From Thalassovita mediterranea (GTDB lineage Bacteria > Pseudomonadota > Alphaproteobacteria > Rhodobacterales > Rhodobacteraceae): a stretch of DNA of 64,000 nt. A program made the translations under genes and the position numbers. Positions within the stretch are counted from its first letter, which is position 1; each line of letters starts with the position of its first letter. Location of the stretch: NCBI RefSeq assembly GCF_001458435.1, contig NZ_CYSF01000017.1, positions 124,001-188,000 on the forward strand. The letters run 5' to 3'. Shown here in pieces: positions 54,633 to 63,475 of this stretch. The notes beneath the pieces are model-generated. The model did no database searches. It was given only the letters and a program-made list of their open reading frames with translations, and was not told the DNA's origin.

Positions 54633-56006
54633 ATGAGCATCGAAACAGCCCTAGACGCGCTTTCCACCTTTTTAGGACAACGGCTTAGCCGGTCCAAGCC
54701 CGATCTTGAACAACATGGCGGCTCGGAAACCCATTTCCCTATGACACCGCCTGATGCTGTCGCCTATCCGCGCAGCACCGAGGAGGTGGCGGAGATCGTG
54801 AAAATCTGTGCGGCCCATGACTGTCCGGTGATCGGTTATGGCGCAGGCACCTCGCTCGAAGGGCAGACGCTGGCAGTACGCGGTGGCGTGGCAGTGGATT
54901 TCCGTGACATGGCCGCGGTGCTGCATCTGGGGGCGGAGGATATGGACGTCACCGTTCAACCCGGCATCACCCGCGAGGCGCTGAATGAAGAACTGCGCGC
55001 CACTGGCCTGATGTTTCCGGTGGACCCCGGCGCCAATGCGTCGATCGGCGGCATGGCCTCGACCCGCGCCAGTGGGACAACGGCAGTGCGTTACGGCACC
55101 ATGCGCGACAATGTGCTGGGGCTGGAGGTGGTGTTGGCCGATGGCCGCGTGATCCAGACCGGGACACGGGCGCGCAAATCATCTGCCGGATATGACCTGA
55201 CGGGGTTGTTTGTGGGGGCTGAGGGCACGCTTGGCCTAATCACCGCCCTGACCCTGCGCCTGCATGGCCAGCCAGAGGCCGTGACAGCGGCGGTCTGCGC
55301 CTTTGACGATATGGCTGCCGCGGTGCAGGCGGTGCAGGCCACAATCCAAATGGGCGTGCCAATGGCGCGGATCGAATTTCTGGACGCCGCCAGCGTGGCT
55401 GCGGTCAACGCTTATTCAAAAACCGACCTACCGCTCTGCCCCCATTTGCTGGTCGAATTTCACGGGTCAGAGGCGGGGGTGAAAGAACAGGCCGAGGTCT
55501 TTGGCGAGGTGGTCACTGACATGGGCGGCAAAGGGTTTGAATGGGCGGCAAAGCCTGAGGATCGCAGCGCGCTGTGGACCATGCGGCATCACGCCTACTG
55601 GGCGATCCTGCAATCACGTCCCGATTGCACCGCGCTAGTCACTGATATCTGTGTGCCCATCTCTCGCCTCGCTGAGGCGGTGGAGGATACGCGCGCTGAC
55701 ATCGCAGCCTCGCCCATCACTGGACCTATTTTGGGCCATGTGGGGGACGGGAATTTCCACGCAATCCTGTTGTTTGATCCCGGCAACGAGGAAGAGGCAA
55801 AGGCGGCCAAGGATCTGTCCCACCGTCTGGTCGAACGTGCACTGGCGCTGGGGGGGACGGCGACGGGGGAACACGGGATCGGTCTGGGCAAGAAGGCCTA
55901 TATGCAGGCCGAACATGGTGACGCTTGGGACGTGATGGGGGATATTAAACGCGCACTTGATCCCAAGAACCTGATGAACCCCGGAAAACTGCTGCGCGAC
56001 GGGTAA
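54633..56006 (+). CDS. FAD-binding oxidase, D-lactate dehydrogenase/glycolate oxidase (GlcD) family
   Basis: 457 residues. The FAD-binding type 4 domain is at residues about 35-215 with VIGYGAGTSLEGQTLAVRGG and GANASIGGMASTRASGTTAV. The FAD-oxidase C-terminal domain covers 220-455 and ends in ATGEHGIGLGKKAYMQAEHG, a family hallmark. The enzyme oxidises a 2-hydroxy acid such as D-lactate or glycolate and passes electrons to a cytochrome or quinone. It lacks GlcE/GlcF partners here, which favours a D-lactate dehydrogenase (cytochrome) role. GGAGGA precedes the ATG. Confidence 0.9.
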   Translation: MSIETALDALSTFLGQRLSRSKPDLEQHGGSETHFPMTPPDAVAYPRSTEEVAEIVKICAAHDCPVIGYGAGTSLEGQTLAVRGGVAVDFRDMAAVLHLGAEDMDVTVQPGITREALNEELRATGLMFPVDPGANASIGGMASTRASGTTAVRYGTMRDNVLGLEVVLADGRVIQTGTRARKSSAGYDLTGLFVGAEGTLGLITALTLRLHGQPEAVTAAVCAFDDMAAAVQAVQATIQMGVPMARIEFLDAASVAAVNAYSKTDLPLCPHLLVEFHGSEAGVKEQAEVFGEVVTDMGGKGFEWAAKPEDRSALWTMRHHAYWAILQSRPDCTALVTDICVPISRLAEAVEDTRADIAASPITGPILGHVGDGNFHAILLFDPGNEEEAKAAKDLSHRLVERALALGGTATGEHGIGLGKKAYMQAEHGDAWDVMGDIKRALDPKNLMNPGKLLRDG

Positions 56007-56078
56007 GGTCGCGCTGTCTGGTGCCAGAAAGCGGGTCGGAATTTGGCACCAAATTCCGGCCACCTGATTTGCAAAAGG

Positions 56079-57734
56079 TTAGCGTGCGGCCAGCAGGGAT
56101 TTTGCGGCAGCGCGGGCTTCTTCAGTGATGCGATCGCCGGAAACCATGCGCGCGATCTCGTCCACCCGCTCGCCGTCATCCAAGGGCACAACGCGTGAGG
56201 TGGTGACGTTGTTTTTCACCTGCTTCTCCACCCGCCAATGGTGCGCGCCCAATGCAGCCACCTGGGGCGAGTGGGTGACAACCAGAACCTGACCACCATC
56301 CGCCAGCGCCGATAGACGCCGCCCGACCGCATCCGCAGTGGCACCGCCAACGCCGCGGTCGATCTCGTCAAAGATCATGGTGACGCCCGATTGCGTCTGG
56401 CTGAGGCACACCTTCAGCGCCAGTAGGAAGCGGCTAAGTTCACCGCCCGATGCGATCTTGCCCAGCGGTCCTGCCGGTGCGCCCGGGTTGGTGGCGACGG
56501 TAAAGGCCACCTCATCACGACCCTCGGGGCCCGCGTCGGTCAAACTCACGCCAGTGGTGAACACCGCGCGTTCCATTTTCAGAGGGGCCAGTTCAGCGGA
56601 CACGGCCTTATCCAGTTTGGCGGCGGCTTTCACCCGCGCCTCTGTCAGGGTGGTGGCGGCGATGTCATACGCAGCATCTGCTTCGCGCACCGCCAATGTC
56701 AGATCGGCCAGATCGCCCTCACCCTGATCAAGGGTTTTCAGGCGGGTGCGCAGATCATCGCCAAATTTGGCCAGATCATCAGGCACAATGCTGTGCTTAC
56801 GGGCCAGTCCACGCATGGCGAACAGGCGTTCCTCGCAGACTTCCAATTCGTGCGGGTCAAAGCGCAGCTGGTCCAGCGCGCCTTCGACCCCCTGCGCAGC
56901 CTCACCCAATTCGGCAAAGGCGCGCCCCAGTGCATCAATCGGGCTATCCAGCAATCCGTCGACCTGTTGCGCCGCATCCTCCAGCCAGCGCATGGCGTCG
57001 CCCATCGCGCCCTCTGCCCCGTCACCGGACAGCGCCTGAAAGGCCCGCGCCACATCTTCGCGCACTTTTTCAGCCGCTTGCATCTGGCGGCGTTGCGCGT
57101 CCAGCGCGGCCTCTTCGCCCGGTTGCGGATCCAATGCGTCAAATTCGGCGACCGCATGGCGCAGAAATTCTTCTTCGGCGCGGATATCGGCAATCGCCGC
57201 TTCGGCAGTCGCCAGTGCCTTGCGCGCGGCGGACAGATCGCGCCATGTTTTACGCACCTTGCTCTGCTTGGCCTCATAAGCGCCAAAAGCATCCAGCAGG
57301 CTGCGGTGGCCCTTTTGATCCAGCAAACCACGATCATCATGCTGGCCGTGCAATTCGATCAGGGTTTCCGACAGTTGGCGCAGCACCTCACCGGAACAGC
57401 GGCGGTCGTTGACCCATGCTGTTTTGCGTCCATCCTTGCGGTTGATGCGGCGCAGGATCAGCTCATCCCCTTCGGAGGGCATGCCTGCCTCTTCCAGCAC
57501 CGCATGGGCGGCATGGCCTTCGGGCAGGTCAAAAACGGCGACCACCTCACCCTGTTCAGCCCCCGCGCGCACCAGTTCGGCGCGCCCACGCCAGCCCAGC
57601 ACGAAGCCAAGCGAATCAAGCAGAATGGATTTACCGGCGCCGGTTTCACCGGTCAGCACGTTGAGGCCTGGCTGGAAATCCAGATCCAGCCGGTCGATGA
57701 TCAGCATGTCGCGAATTTCGAGCGCACGCAGCAT
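56079..57734 (-). CDS. recN: DNA repair protein RecN
   Basis: 551 residues, the normal length. SMC-like ATPase of double-strand-break repair. The N-terminal Walker A GETGAGKS is in NVLTGETGAGKSILLDSLGF at about 28-47, the long middle (about 150-370) has heptad-like charged helices forming the coiled coils, and the C-terminal SGGELSRFLLALKVCLS and IFDEIDRGVGGATADAVG supply the signature and Walker B. A LexA/SOS control is expected from the family but I see no clear operator. It follows bamD by 44 bp. Confidence 0.96.
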   Translation of the reverse strand: MLRALEIRDMLIIDRLDLDFQPGLNVLTGETGAGKSILLDSLGFVLGWRGRAELVRAGAEQGEVVAVFDLPEGHAAHAVLEEAGMPSEGDELILRRINRKDGRKTAWVNDRRCSGEVLRQLSETLIELHGQHDDRGLLDQKGHRSLLDAFGAYEAKQSKVRKTWRDLSAARKALATAEAAIADIRAEEEFLRHAVAEFDALDPQPGEEAALDAQRRQMQAAEKVREDVARAFQALSGDGAEGAMGDAMRWLEDAAQQVDGLLDSPIDALGRAFAELGEAAQGVEGALDQLRFDPHELEVCEERLFAMRGLARKHSIVPDDLAKFGDDLRTRLKTLDQGEGDLADLTLAVREADAAYDIAATTLTEARVKAAAKLDKAVSAELAPLKMERAVFTTGVSLTDAGPEGRDEVAFTVATNPGAPAGPLGKIASGGELSRFLLALKVCLSQTQSGVTMIFDEIDRGVGGATADAVGRRLSALADGGQVLVVTHSPQVAALGAHHWRVEKQVKNNVTTSRVVPLDDGERVDEIARMVSGDRITEEARAAAKSLLAAR

Positions 57735-57778
57735 ATTTTATGTCCTATTGAAGCGCGACCAAGAGCGCGAGCCGCCGA

Positions 57779-58627
57779 TCAGATCCATTTGCCCTGCAGG
57801 GTCTGACGATAAATCTGGCGCAGCCAGTTGTCGCCTTTGGCCTTGGGTTCCAGCCCCTGCCCAGTCAGCAAGGCATAGCTTTCCTCATACCAATCGCTGG
57901 AGCGGAAGTTGTGACCCAAGATAGCGCCTGCGGTCTGCGCTTCGTCCGTCAGACCCAGCGACAGATAGGCTTCGACCAAACGGTGCAGCGCCTCGGGGGT
58001 GTGACTGGTGGTTTGGAACTCTTCCAGAACCACACGGAAACGGTTTACAGCAGCCGGATAATGTTCGCGGCGCAGGTAATAGCGTCCCACTTCCATTTCT
58101 TTGCCAGCCAAATGGTCAAAGGCCAGATCGAACTTCAGAATTGCCGAACGGGCATATTCGCTATCGGGATAGCGCTCGATAACGACGCGCAGCGCCTGCA
58201 GCGCTTCGAACGTCACCTTCTGGTCGCGGCCAACCTCGTCGATCTGGTCATAATGGCTAAGCGCCAAGAGGTATTGCGCATAGGCTGCGTCCTCTTCCAA
58301 CGGGTAGAAATCGATGTAGCGCTGCGCAGCGGTGCGGCTGTTTTCGTAGTCCTTGTCCTTGTGATACGAAAACGCCTGCATGATCAGGCCGCGTTTCGCC
58401 CATTCGGAATAGGGGTAAAGACGCTCAATCTCAGAGAAATAGAAGGCAGCACGATCGGGTTTACGACGTTCCAATTCGTATTCAGCACGGCCAAAGATCT
58501 GTTCGGCGGTGAAGGTTTCCAGATTGACCTCATTGCGATCCAGCGCCGCGTTGGTGCCACACCCTGCCAAAGCTGTTACCAGCAGAAGAACCGCGATGCC
58601 CCGTTTGCGCGACCCGATGCCTGTCAT
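57779..58627 (-). CDS. bamD: Outer membrane assembly lipoprotein BamD
   Basis: 282 residues from the ATG at 58627, chosen because AGGTGAG lies 7 nt upstream. An in-frame start at 58660 would add a non-signal stretch. The lipoprotein signal ends ALAGC-G (IAVLLLVTALAGC). The rest is TPR-like (AEQIFGRAEYELERRKPDRA, YPYSEWAKRGLIMQAF, RYYLRREHYPAAVNRFRVVL). BamD is the essential lipoprotein partner of BamA in folding outer-membrane beta-barrels. It lies between lpxC and recN in the conserved alphaproteobacterial order. Confidence 0.95.
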   Translation of the reverse strand: MTGIGSRKRGIAVLLLVTALAGCGTNAALDRNEVNLETFTAEQIFGRAEYELERRKPDRAAFYFSEIERLYPYSEWAKRGLIMQAFSYHKDKDYENSRTAAQRYIDFYPLEEDAAYAQYLLALSHYDQIDEVGRDQKVTFEALQALRVVIERYPDSEYARSAILKFDLAFDHLAGKEMEVGRYYLRREHYPAAVNRFRVVLEEFQTTSHTPEALHRLVEAYLSLGLTDEAQTAGAILGHNFRSSDWYEESYALLTGQGLEPKAKGDNWLRQIYRQTLQGKWI

Positions 58628-58761
58628 GATCTGTCTCACCTTTATCTGGACTTGCCCCACATTGTTATCGTGGTGCGTCCTGTGGTCCTAGCACAGAATA
58701 ATCGCAGGCAAAACGTCTTTGGCAGGTTTTCGCCCGTCCTCTTTTGCTGGAATGGCAGAAA

Positions 58762-58792
58762 CCCAAAAAGAAAGGCGCCGCAGCGCCCTCTC
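58762..58792 (-). terminator. Intrinsic terminator of lpxC
   Basis: The minus strand reads GGCGC-TGCG-GCGCC, then TTTCTTTTT, about 40 bp after the lpxC stop. Confidence 0.75.
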
Positions 58793-58827
58793 TAACGAAA
58801 TTGTCATACCGGACAGGCCGCTTACGC

Positions 58828-59754
58828 TTAGGCCACGGCAGGGATTTCATCCAGATGCACGCCGACGCCCGGCAGGCGGGCCATCATCGCACTGTCGCAT
58901 GTGACAATGCGGTAATTGGACGGATCGGCAAACAGCGCGTGCAGCAGATCGTTGGTGATGCCATGTCCGGCGCGATGGCCAGTGTAATGCGCCAGCAGAG
59001 GCGCGCCAGCCAGTGCCAGATCCCCCAGTGCGTCCAGCATCTTGTGGCGCACGGGTTCGTCTGCATGACGCAGGCCGCCCTTGCCGCTTTCGACGATGGC
59101 GCCATCGAACACCACAGCATTTTCACCGGGTACACCGCCAAGCGCCAATCCGTTTTTCTGCATCCATTCCACATCAGAACGCATGCAGAAGGTGCGGCAA
59201 TCGCTCAATTCGCGCACAAAGGCACCGTTGGCCATTTGCAGCTGTTTTTCCTGCACACCAATGGCGGCTTCGTCGAAATCAATGTGGAAATCGATGCGCA
59301 GCTCATCGGCAGGCGTCAGACGTGCCCAAGCATCGTCTTTGCGCACTTCGACGGGTTTCAGAATTTCGATTGCCTGAACAGCCTGCCCCTGTGCACGCAA
59401 CCCTGCGGTCAGCAAACCGCGCACGAACTGCGCTGAGCTGCCATCAAGGATCGGCACCTCAAGGCTGTCGACATCAATCAAGGCGTTATGAACGCCACAG
59501 CCCGCCAATGCGGCCATGATATGTTCAACAGTCGAAATGGCAGTACCAGCGGCGTTTTCCAGACGGGTGCAGAGGGGGGACTGATTTACTGCATCAAAAC
59601 GGGCCGGGATCAGCGCATCGACATCGGTAACATCGGTACGGCGGAACACGATGCCATGGTCCGGCAAGGCCGGATGCACCGTCATGCGTACAGGTTTACC
59701 AGAATGCAGTCCTACGCCGGTAAACTGGACCGGGCTGTTTACAGTATTTTGCAA
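58828..59754 (-). CDS. lpxC: UDP-3-O-acyl-N-acetylglucosamine deacetylase LpxC
   Basis: Zinc deacetylase that commits UDP-GlcNAc to lipid A synthesis. The zinc and active-site motifs STVEHIMAALAGCG, RHKMLDALGDLALAG and HYTGHRAGHGITND are intact. I prefer a TTG start at 59754, which gives MQNTVNSPVQFTGVGLHSGK, the family's usual N-terminus, with GGGGAC upstream. An ATG at 59784 adds ten residues (MTGAKHLGTI) and gives 318 residues. From the TTG it is 308 residues, the usual size. It sits between ftsZ and bamD. Confidence 0.93.
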   Translation of the reverse strand: MQNTVNSPVQFTGVGLHSGKPVRMTVHPALPDHGIVFRRTDVTDVDALIPARFDAVNQSPLCTRLENAAGTAISTVEHIMAALAGCGVHNALIDVDSLEVPILDGSSAQFVRGLLTAGLRAQGQAVQAIEILKPVEVRKDDAWARLTPADELRIDFHIDFDEAAIGVQEKQLQMANGAFVRELSDCRTFCMRSDVEWMQKNGLALGGVPGENAVVFDGAIVESGKGGLRHADEPVRHKMLDALGDLALAGAPLLAHYTGHRAGHGITNDLLHALFADPSNYRIVTCDSAMMARLPGVGVHLDEIPAVA

Positions 59755-59907
59755 GATCGTCCCCAGATGCTTGGCCCCTGTCATGCAGGTGCAGCAACTT
59801 GGTACCTGCCCGTTCGATTAGCCTCAACTCAATCTTTGTAACGGGTTGAAACATGGCTGAAACATATGCGCCGAAATCCGCTCATTCTTACTTAACTCAC
59901 TGTTTAC

Positions 59908-59938
59908 CAAAAGAAAGAGCCGCCCGAAGGCGGCTCAA
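59908..59938 (-). terminator. Intrinsic terminator of ftsZ
   Basis: The minus strand reads GAGCCGCC-TTCG-GGCGGCTC followed by TTTCTTTT, about 43 bp after the ftsZ stop. It separates ftsZ from lpxC. Confidence 0.9.
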
Positions 59939-59979
59939 ATCCATGTAACAAACCTTGCAATCTTTGCAAGATTTCCCCG

Positions 59980-61737
59980 TTAGTTGGCCTGACGACGCAG
60001 GAACGCGGGGATTTCAATACGGTCCTGATCGACCTCATCTTCATATTCAGGCTGTGCCTGCTGCATTTGCTGAGCCTGTTGGGCAGGTGCACCCATCTGT
60101 GGCTGCGCGCGCGGCGCGGGCTGAGCCTGTTCCTGACCGTGACCAGTCATGCGGTTGATCAACGAGTTCAGACCAAAGCGCGGGCGCTCCTGCTCAACCG
60201 GGGCATGCTGTTGCACGGGCTGCTGATGCTGCTGCGGCTGAACCTTGGGCTGGTTCTGAACAGCGGCTTGCAGGCGGGCCAGCGCCTCGGGCGAGGGTTG
60301 ACCAGCAGGTGCAGGCTTCGGGGCAACAAACTGACCAGCGACATCTTCAGGGCGGGCTTCGATCGCGTCGGCCTGCGGATGGAACTGCGTGGCCTGCGGC
60401 TGATAGGCCGGCGGCGGCAGGTCGTTACCCTGCGGCGCAAAGGACTGCTGCTGCACAGGTTGTTGCTGCACTGGTTGCTGAACCTGCTGCGGCGCGTGAT
60501 CTTCTTCGAAGATATCCTCCATCTGGTCCTGCACGGCGGCCTGCTGGGCGTCCAGATCGACAAACAGGCTGGGCTCTGCCGGACCTTCTGCGGAAATCTG
60601 GGTCTGCTGAACCGGCTGCACGGTTTCGATGGTCGGTGCAACAGGTGCTGCAGCAACAGGGGCCGGTGCAGGTGCGGGAGCAGCGGCGGCTTTCGCCTCT
60701 TCGACGCTGGTGGTTTGGGTCAGCGGCGCAGCCATAGAACGGCGCGGAACCGGAATGTCCTGAACCATCTCCGACGCATCGATACCGGTCGCAACAACCG
60801 ATACACGCATGCCACCGTCCAGATCGGTGTCGAGAGTCGAGCCAACAATGATGTTCGCCTCTGGATCCACCTCTTCGCGGATACGGTTGGCGGCTTCGTC
60901 CAGTTCGAACAGGGTCAGATCGTGACCACCGGTGATGTTGATCAGAACGCCCTTCGCACCGCGCAGCGAGATCTCGTCCAGCAGCGGGTTGGCGATGGCT
61001 TTCTCGGCGGCCTGAATAGCGCGATCTTCGCCCGACGCTTCGCCGGTGCCCATCATCGCTTTGCCCATCTCATCCATCACGGCGCGCACGTCCGCAAAGT
61101 CGAGGTTGATCAGGCCCGGGCGAACCATCAGATCGGTCACACCTTTAACACCCTGATACAGCACATCGTCTGCCATCGAGAACGCTTCGGTGAAGGTTGT
61201 TTTTTCGTTGGCCAGACGGAACAGGTTCTGGTTCGGAATGATGATCAGGGTATCGACCATCTTCTGCAGGGTCTCAACGCCCTCTTCCGCTTGGCGCATA
61301 CGCTTGGCGCCTTCGAACTGGAAGGGTTTGGTGACAACACCTACGGTCAGCACACCCAGTTCACGGGCCGCCTGTGCGATGATCGGGGCTGCACCAGTGC
61401 CGGTGCCGCCGCCCATACCAGCGGTGATGAAGCACATGTGTGCGCCCGCCAGATGATCAACAATTTGTTCAATGCTCTCTTCAGCTGCGGCGGCGCCAAC
61501 GGTGGCACGCGCGCCTGCACCCAGACCTTCGGTGACCTTCACGCCCAGTTGGATACGCGCCTGCGCGCTGGACTGTTGCAGCGCCTGCGCATCGGTGTTT
61601 GCAACTACGAAATCGACGCCCGAAAGGTCTTTTTCGATCATGTTATTCACAGCGTTGCCGCCGGCCCCACCGACGCCAAAGACAGTGATACGGGGTTTCA
61701 AATCGTCGTGCCCGGGCACCGAGAGGTTCAATGTCAT
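59980..61737 (-). CDS. ftsZ: Cell division GTPase FtsZ
   Basis: 585 residues, longer than the E. coli form (383). The tubulin-like GTPase core is residues about 10-330, with [12 protein letters not shown] and the [11 protein letters not shown]4 loop. A Q/P/A-rich disordered linker of about 220 residues follows (with [11 protein letters not shown] tracts), then the conserved tail [12 protein letters not shown], which binds FtsA and other partners. Long linkers are usual in alphaproteobacteria. The 399-bp gap to ftsA holds its own promoter region and a cluster of DnaA-like boxes. Confidence 0.98.
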   Translation of the reverse strand: MTLNLSVPGHDDLKPRITVFGVGGAGGNAVNNMIEKDLSGVDFVVANTDAQALQQSSAQARIQLGVKVTEGLGAGARATVGAAAAEESIEQIVDHLAGAHMCFITAGMGGGTGTGAAPIIAQAARELGVLTVGVVTKPFQFEGAKRMRQAEEGVETLQKMVDTLIIIPNQNLFRLANEKTTFTEAFSMADDVLYQGVKGVTDLMVRPGLINLDFADVRAVMDEMGKAMMGTGEASGEDRAIQAAEKAIANPLLDEISLRGAKGVLINITGGHDLTLFELDEAANRIREEVDPEANIIVGSTLDTDLDGGMRVSVVATGIDASEMVQDIPVPRRSMAAPLTQTTSVEEAKAAAAPAPAPAPVAAAPVAPTIETVQPVQQTQISAEGPAEPSLFVDLDAQQAAVQDQMEDIFEEDHAPQQVQQPVQQQPVQQQSFAPQGNDLPPPAYQPQATQFHPQADAIEARPEDVAGQFVAPKPAPAGQPSPEALARLQAAVQNQPKVQPQQHQQPVQQHAPVEQERPRFGLNSLINRMTGHGQEQAQPAPRAQPQMGAPAQQAQQMQQAQPEYEDEVDQDRIEIPAFLRRQAN

Positions 61738-62136
61738 GGATCTGTCCGCCTGATATCGCTTACCCGCATTTCGCAGGTGTTTTTCTGCCTATTACCGCCG
61801 ATGGTAACGAGAACCAACCCATGCGTCACGAAAAAAACGCAAAAAAGCCACGAAATATGGGGTATCACCCGCCTTGATCTGCGGGATCTTGCCGACTGGC
61901 AGAGATCTAGCGTTTTTTTGACAGCCAGACGCCAGCAGCACGCAAACCGACCCTGCTTGGGGCGGCTGCACCGGAAAATTCGTGCATCAATTTGACCAAA
62001 AGGCCTGCGGTCGTCCTCAAATTATCCGTTGTGTTGCACACCCTTCTCAGTGGGCGCGCCCAACGGTTATCCACATGTTATCCCCAGCCTGCGCGTCTGT
62101 CATCCGAAAATCAGCGCGACCGTGGGGATTTTTCCT
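61738..62136. promoter_or_regulatory. ftsZ upstream region with DnaA-box-like cluster
   Basis: A 399-bp gap, long for this compact cluster. It holds three TTATCC motifs: TTATCCGTT (62022-62030), TTATCCACA (62067-62075, a perfect match to the E. coli DnaA box TTATNCACA) and TTATCCCCA (62078-62086), all in the plus-strand direction. A plus-strand hairpin with a T tract lies at 61885-61919. I cannot name a -35/-10 pair for ftsZ. No CcrM GANTC site was seen by eye. Confidence 0.5.
62067..62086 (+). promoter_or_regulatory. Pair of DnaA-box-like sites upstream of ftsZ
   Basis: TTATCCACA and TTATCCCCA, same orientation, 11 bp from start to start. In Caulobacter, DnaA is reported to activate ftsZ, so this is a plausible link between replication and division. 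It is untested here. Confidence 0.45.
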
Positions 62137-63471
62137 TTACCAGTTCTCTTTGAACCAGCGCATCGCGCGCTTGAACGTGCGGTTCGATGTGCGGTCAATC
62201 GGAGCCTCGAAGTCCCACCATTCATCCTGCGGATTGGCTGCAAACAGGCACATCCCCACGGCCGAGGCGAACCCCGGACCGGTCGCCGCCTGTGGCAGGC
62301 CATGCACGCGCAACGGACGACCCAAACGGACCTGCTGCCCCAGAATGCGGCTGGCCAACCCGTCAAGGCCAGGGATCTGGCTACCGCCGCCGGTCAGCAC
62401 GATCTGCTGGCTGGGCATGTGGTCGAACCCCGCCGCATCCAGACGTTCGCGCACCTCTTCGAGGATCTCTTCGACACGCGGACGCATGATGCCGATCAGT
62501 TCAGCCCGGCTGACAGAGCGACGGTCGTGTTCCCAATCGCCCGTGTCCCCACCGGTTTCGATCATCTCACGATCATCCATTCCCGTGGCAACAACACCGC
62601 CGTAGAAGGTCTTGATCCGTTCCGCTGTGGCATGGGGCACCGACAGGCCCATGGAAATATCACTAGTCACATGGTCACCGCCCATCCGCACCGCATCGGC
62701 GTAGATCATGTGCTTCTTCATGAAGATCGAGATCGAGGTCGCACCGCCGCCCATGTCCACACAGGCCGCGCCCAGTTCCTGTTCATCCTCGACCAGCGCA
62801 GAAATGCCGCTGACATATGCAGAGGAGGCAACACCGGCCAATTCCATATCACAACGCTTGATGCAATGCGCCAGATGCTGCACGGCGGCAGCATCCACGG
62901 TCAGCATGTGCAAATCAGTCGACAAACGGTTGCCCAACTGTCCACGCGGGTCCGAAAGGCCAGAGCGATGGTCTAGGGCAAAGTTCACCGGATGGGCATG
63001 CAGCACCTCACGGCCATGGCCGTACTCGGGCACATCACAGGCGGCCAGCACCTGCGAAATGTCCTGTTCGCTGACCACCTGCCCCTGCAGGTCAATCGCA
63101 CCGGTCAGGCCATAACTGCGCGGCTCCGCCCCTGAAAAACACGCAATGACGTGATCCACACGAATATTCGCCATCTTCTGCGCAGCCTGAAGCGCGGTTC
63201 GGATGGCACGTTCGGTTTCGCCCATGGCGGTGATTTCGCCAAATTTCACCCCGCGCGACCGCGTGGTGGCGGCGCCAATCACCCGGAACCCGGCCTGCCC
63301 CGCCAAAGAGCCAACGCCCTCTGCCTCAAACCCGCCAGAGGTGCCGTCAAAGCGCAGCACCAGACAGGCGATTTTCGAGCTGCCCACATCCAGAATGGCG
63401 ACGACACCGCGTTGCATCGCAGCTTTGCGCATGTTCCGCATGGCCCGTTGGCTGTCATAAAGATCAAACAT
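62137..63471 (-). CDS. ftsA: Cell division protein FtsA
   Basis: 444 residues from the ATG at 63471, which lies 5 bp after the ftsQ stop. The longer ORF to 63531 would overlap ftsQ. FtsA is an actin-like ATPase that tethers FtsZ to the membrane. Visible features are GVVAILDVGSSKIACLVLRF at the start (phosphate-1 motif), the IVLTGGGSQIPGLDGLASRI adenosine loop near the C-terminus and a basic amphipathic C-terminal tail (RTFKRAMRWFKENW) that would bind the membrane. Confidence 0.96.
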   Translation of the reverse strand: MFDLYDSQRAMRNMRKAAMQRGVVAILDVGSSKIACLVLRFDGTSGGFEAEGVGSLAGQAGFRVIGAATTRSRGVKFGEITAMGETERAIRTALQAAQKMANIRVDHVIACFSGAEPRSYGLTGAIDLQGQVVSEQDISQVLAACDVPEYGHGREVLHAHPVNFALDHRSGLSDPRGQLGNRLSTDLHMLTVDAAAVQHLAHCIKRCDMELAGVASSAYVSGISALVEDEQELGAACVDMGGGATSISIFMKKHMIYADAVRMGGDHVTSDISMGLSVPHATAERIKTFYGGVVATGMDDREMIETGGDTGDWEHDRRSVSRAELIGIMRPRVEEILEEVRERLDAAGFDHMPSQQIVLTGGGSQIPGLDGLASRILGQQVRLGRPLRVHGLPQAATGPGFASAVGMCLFAANPQDEWWDFEAPIDRTSNRTFKRAMRWFKENW

Positions 63472-63475
63472 ACTC

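Noticed and set aside
60067-61995. A 642-codon plus-strand ORF opposite ftsZ
   Set aside because: It is the antisense shadow of a high-GC gene, low in complexity and with no ribosome site. FtsZ on the other strand is unambiguous.
61738-62136. Origin of replication because of the DnaA-like boxes
   Set aside because: Only three motifs, one perfect, with no AT-rich unwinding region or dnaA/parAB neighbours. Regulation of ftsZ is the simpler reading.
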